DNA from: Streptomyces antarcticus
GTDB lineage: Bacteria > Actinomycetota > Actinomycetes > Streptomycetales > Streptomycetaceae
NCBI RefSeq assembly: GCF_026627255.1
Contig: NZ_JAPNLM010000004.1
Location: 124,001 to 188,000 of the forward strand
Length of the DNA: 64,000 bases
Direction of reading: 5' to 3'
Shown here: positions 61,046 through 64,000 of the stretch, piece after piece
Layout of the letters: each line of letters opens with the position of its first letter
Numbering within the stretch: position 1 is the first letter of the stretch
Made by a program: the position numbers and the translations under genes
The notes under the pieces: generated by a model
What the model was told of the DNA's origin: nothing
Database searches by the model: none
Seen by the model: the letters and a program-made list of their open reading frames with translations, nothing else

Positions 61046-64000
61046 CGCGTACCGACCCGCGCGACGCCGTCGCCGCGCTGGCGGCGTCCCGTACGCCGTA
61101 CCTGCTGGGGGTGCGCCACCACAGCCCCGCGCTGGCCGCGGTGGTCGCGGACCTGCTGGACGCGTCGGGTGCGGACGTGGTGTGCGTGGAGCTGCCGGCG
61201 GAGTTCCAGCCCTGGCTGGAGCACCTGGCCGATCCCGAGACGGTGGCCCCGGTCGCCCTGGCGGGCACGGGGGAGGACGGCCGCCTGGCGTTCTACCCGT
61301 TCGCGGACTTCTCGCCCGAACTGGCCGCGATCCGCTGGGCGCGCGCCCGCGGTGCGACCGTGCTGTGCTGCGACCTGCCCCTGTCGTCCCGCGCGTGGGC
61401 CGGTACGCCGGCGGACGCCGGACCGGACCGGCCCGGGGCGCCGGAGCCCGCCCTCGACGGGGTGCCGGAGCCGGCCCCGCCCTCCGGCGAGGAGCGGGAC
61501 CCGCTCGCGCCGGGGCTCCCCGAGGCCGACCAGGGTCCGGGGCGTTCGTACGCGGACGGGCTCGCCGCCGCCGGTACGGGCCGTACCGGCGAGGACATGT
61601 GGGACCGTGCCGTCGAGGTCCTCGCCCCGGGATGCTCCCCGGAAGCCGTACGGCGGGCCGCGCTCGGCGTCGGCTGGGCCCTGCGCGAGGACGCGGCCGT
61701 CCCGGCCACGGACCTGGCCCGCGAGGCCCACATGCGCGAGGTGATCGCCACGGCGGCGGCCGGCGGCCGGACGGTGGCCGCCGTGATCGGCGCCTTCCAC
61801 GCCCCGGCCCTCCTGGGCCCGCCCACCGGCGCCCCCGCGCCGCAGAAGACCACCTCTACCGGGGGCACCGCCGTCGCGGGCCCCGGCGTCGCCGCAGCCT
61901 CGACGTCGTCCGCCGCGGCCACCGGCTCCGCGGGCTTCGGGCCCGGTGGCGCCGCGCCTTCGGGGGTGGGCTCCGCCGCGGGCTCCGGCACCGCCGGTGA
62001 GCCGCTGACGCCCACCACGGGCACCGGCTCCGCGCGTTGTGCGCCCACCGGCGCGGCACCCTCCGGGACCGCGTCCGGCGCGGGCACCGCCGCCGCCGCA
62101 GGAACCGGCATTGCGGCCGGTACTGGCGTCGCCCCCGGCTCGGGGCCGTCCGCGGCGGGCACCGGCAGCGTGTCCGGCCATGGCACCGGCTTCGCGCGTT
62201 GTGCGCCCACCGGCGCGGCACCCTCCGGGACCGCGTCCGCCGCGGGCACCGCCTCCGCCGCGGGATCCGGCGTCGCGGCCGGGACTGGCGTCGTCCCCGG
62301 CCCGGGGTCGTCCGCGGCGGGCACCGGCAGTGTGCCCGGCCATGGCACCGGCTTCGCGCCCGCACCGGGCATCCGCGCCGGGCGCGGGGTCGCGGAGGCG
62401 GATGCCGAATCCGGGGGCGGGGCCGTCACCTCGTTCGTGCCGTACTCCTTCGACCTGCTCGACTCCCGTTCCGGGTACCCCGCCGGCATCCGCGACCCGC
62501 TCTGGCAGCAGGCCGTCCTGCACGCCGCCGGCGACCCGGTCCGGGTGCGGGAGGCGGCCTCCGTCGCCGTCACCCGGCTCTGCCGCGAGCTGCGCCGCGC
62601 CGGGCACACCGCCGGGACCGGCGAGGGCGCCGAAGCCCTGCGCCTCGCCTGCGACCTCGCCGTCCTGCGCGGACTCCCCGCGCCGGGCCGCGGCGAACTC
62701 ATCGAGGCCGTCACCACCGTCCTCGGCCAGGGCGAACCCCTCGGCCGGGGCCGGGCACTGGCCCGCGCCCTGGAGGCGGTGTTCGTCGGCACGTCCCGCG
62801 GGCGGATCACCCCGCACGCGCCCCGCTCCGGCCTCGGCCCCTCGGTCGAGGCCGAGCTGGCGGAACTGCGGCTCCCGGGCCCCGACGACCCCGCCCCCCG
62901 CGAGCTCCGCCTCGACCCGCTCCGCTCGCCCCTCGACGGCCGCCGCGAGGTCCTGCTGCAACGCCTCGCCGTCTGCGGCGCCGCCTACGGGGAGCCGGTC
63001 GCCGTCGCCGCCACTGGCGACGGCTCCGCCCTCGGCACCAAGTGGCGCCTGGCCTGGACCCCGTCCGTGCCGGCGCGCCTGGACCTCGCCGGGGTACGCG
63101 GCGTCACCGCCGCCCAGGCGGCCGCCGGGACGCTGCGCGACACCGCCCGCCGCGCCGCCGCCGACGGCGGTCCGACCCCGGCCGGGATCCTCGCCGGGCT
63201 GGCCGCCGCCGCGCGCTGCGACCTGCCCGAGCTGGTCGGCGTACGGCTCCACGAGGCGGCCTCCGTCCTGCCCGAGACCGCCACCCTGCCCGAACTCCTC
63301 GACGCCCTCGACCTCCTGGAGGCCCTGCACCGCGGCCACCTCCCCGGCGCCGGCGAGGAGGCCCGCGCCACCGCCGCCGCGCTCACCGGCGACCTGCTCG
63401 AAGCCGCCGTACGCTCCCTGCCCGGCCTCGCCGGCAGCGACGACCCCGCCGACGCGGCCGCCCTCGTCGCGCTCGCCGACCGGGCCGCCGCGCTCCACCT
63501 CGGCCTGCGCACCGACGCCGCCCTCGCCGCCCTCGCCCGGGACGCCTCCCCGCTGATGCAGGGCGCCGCCCTGGCCGTACGGGTCCTCCTCGACCTCGAC
63601 CCGGCCGCGGACCTCGGCGACCGGGCCGCCGGATGGATCGACGCCGCGGCCGGGCCCGACAGCCGGCGCGCCCTGACCCGCCGGCTCGGCGGGCTCCTCA
63701 CCGCCGCCGGGCCGCTGCTCCAGGCGTCCCCGGCCGCGCTCGCCCCGCTCCTGGACCGCGTGGAACAGCTCGACGACCCCGCCTTCCTGGACCGCCTCCC
63801 CGCCCTGCGCGGCGGCTTCGACGCGCTCTCGCCCGCTGCCCGGGACCGGCTGCTGGCCACCGTCACCGAGCGTCTCGGCGACCACGTCGACCTCGCGCTG
63901 GACGCACCGCCCGCCCTGCTCGCCCTGTGGGCCGCCGCCGACGCCGCCGGACTCGCCGCGCTGAAGGCGCTCCCGCTGACGGGACCCGCGCTCCCGCCGG
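61042..64000 (+). CDS. DUF5682-like protein (YehM-like), 3' end outside window
   Basis: The frame starts at the ATG overlapping the MoxR stop and stays open to the end of the window (986 codons). The N-terminus has LLGVRHHSPALAAVVADLLD and VELPAEFQPWLEHLADPE, then GAFHAPALLG, as in the EreA/ChaN-like fold of DUF5682 proteins. A low-complexity Gly/Ala/Ser/Thr insert covers about residues 270-460 and includes a 54-residue tandem duplication. After it the conserved VPYSFDLLDSRSGYPAGIRD and DPLWQQAVL resume. Function is unknown; it is a standard partner of MoxR and VWA proteins in this type of locus. Confidence 0.82.
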   Translation, partial: MTRTDPRDAVAALAASRTPYLLGVRHHSPALAAVVADLLDASGADVVCVELPAEFQPWLEHLADPETVAPVALAGTGEDGRLAFYPFADFSPELAAIRWARARGATVLCCDLPLSSRAWAGTPADAGPDRPGAPEPALDGVPEPAPPSGEERDPLAPGLPEADQGPGRSYADGLAAAGTGRTGEDMWDRAVEVLAPGCSPEAVRRAALGVGWALREDAAVPATDLAREAHMREVIATAAAGGRTVAAVIGAFHAPALLGPPTGAPAPQKTTSTGGTAVAGPGVAAASTSSAAATGSAGFGPGGAAPSGVGSAAGSGTAGEPLTPTTGTGSARCAPTGAAPSGTASGAGTAAAAGTGIAAGTGVAPGSGPSAAGTGSVSGHGTGFARCAPTGAAPSGTASAAGTASAAGSGVAAGTGVVPGPGSSAAGTGSVPGHGTGFAPAPGIRAGRGVAEADAESGGGAVTSFVPYSFDLLDSRSGYPAGIRDPLWQQAVLHAAGDPVRVREAASVAVTRLCRELRRAGHTAGTGEGAEALRLACDLAVLRGLPAPGRGELIEAVTTVLGQGEPLGRGRALARALEAVFVGTSRGRITPHAPRSGLGPSVEAELAELRLPGPDDPAPRELRLDPLRSPLDGRREVLLQRLAVCGAAYGEPVAVAATGDGSALGTKWRLAWTPSVPARLDLAGVRGVTAAQAAAGTLRDTARRAAADGGPTPAGILAGLAAAARCDLPELVGVRLHEAASVLPETATLPELLDALDLLEALHRGHLPGAGEEARATAAALTGDLLEAAVRSLPGLAGSDDPADAAALVALADRAAALHLGLRTDAALAALARDASPLMQGAALAVRVLLDLDPAADLGDRAAGWIDAAAGPDSRRALTRRLGGLLTAAGPLLQASPAALAPLLDRVEQLDDPAFLDRLPALRGGFDALSPAARDRLLATVTERLGDHVDLALDAPPALLALWAAADAAGLAALKALPLTGPALPP
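62020..62357. repeat. 162-bp in-frame tandem duplication inside the DUF5682-like gene
   Basis: Matching landmarks recur exactly 162 bp apart: GCGCGTTGTGCGCCCACCGG at 62032 and 62194, and CATGGCACCGGCTTCGCGCC-type sequence at 62179 and 62341. This gives two imperfect copies plus the start of a third, each 54 codons, all in the linker between the two conserved halves. Confidence 0.85.

Overview
This is a high-GC (well above 70%), gene-dense actinobacterial chromosome segment, most probably Streptomyces. Supporting signs are the AfsR/SARP regulator with a leucine TTA codon, long trains of genes with ATGA/GTGA overlaps, GTG and TTG starts, a high-affinity uptake [NiFe]-hydrogenase operon, and several small proteins of actinobacterial DUF families. 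No tRNA, rRNA, CRISPR array, IS element or integrase was seen. All family names come from reading the sequence and from memory; no database search was run.

Region 1 (1-20459) is the right-hand part of a hybrid NRPS-PKS biosynthetic cluster, entered in the middle of an adenylation domain. After the A-PCP end come a KS-AT-ACP polyketide synthase and a compact set of methoxymalonyl-ACP type genes (hydroxyacyl dehydrogenase, acyl carrier protein, acyl dehydrogenase, FkbH-like HAD protein, methyltransferase). They are followed by an SDR, a 91-residue LOG-like remnant, an MFS exporter and an Sfp-type phosphopantetheinyl transferase. A second unit starting at 11494 holds an ATP-grasp ligase, a methyltransferase, a PheS-like and PheT-like pair, and a YqcI/YcgG-type haem N-oxygenase. 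The PheRS-like pair lacks the N-terminal coiled coil of PheS and the OB-fold of PheT, so it looks like an amino-acid activating enzyme diverted from tRNA charging to biosynthesis. A SARP regulator with a TTA codon follows, and a strong hairpin closes the cluster.

Region 2 (20471-24482) has a leftward XRE-TPR regulator followed by two tiny genes for secreted or membrane-anchored peptides, an arrangement like peptide-pheromone (RRNPP-type) systems. A gene-poor, partly AT-rich stretch and a decayed DUF2252 gene come next.

Region 3 (24610-39807) is a complete group 1h (high-affinity, atmospheric H2-oxidising type) hydrogenase locus. It carries hypX, the small and large subunits, a NifU-like protein, three conserved companions of unknown function, the maturation protease, a 37-residue peptide, and hypA-B-F-C-D-E, and ends at a hairpin.

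Region 4 (39906-52852) is ordinary chromosomal content. It includes a TetR repressor with a palindromic operator and its DHA2-type exporter, a DUF1206/SRPBCC pair, a VOC protein, an IPNS-like dioxygenase, a TTA-containing secreted hydrolase, an N-terminally truncated sulfite-oxidase-like protein, an acetyltransferase, an ankyrin protein, a beta-propeller lipoprotein and an HNH lipoprotein.

Region 5 (53053-64000) is the start of a MoxR-ATPase locus: a DUF4132-like protein, a 1689-residue partner, an 870-bp repeat-rich gap, a MoxR AAA+ ATPase and a DUF5682-like protein cut by the window end. The order resembles the yehI/molR-yehL-yehM part of the E. coli yeh locus, so VWA and SWIM-domain genes may follow outside the window.
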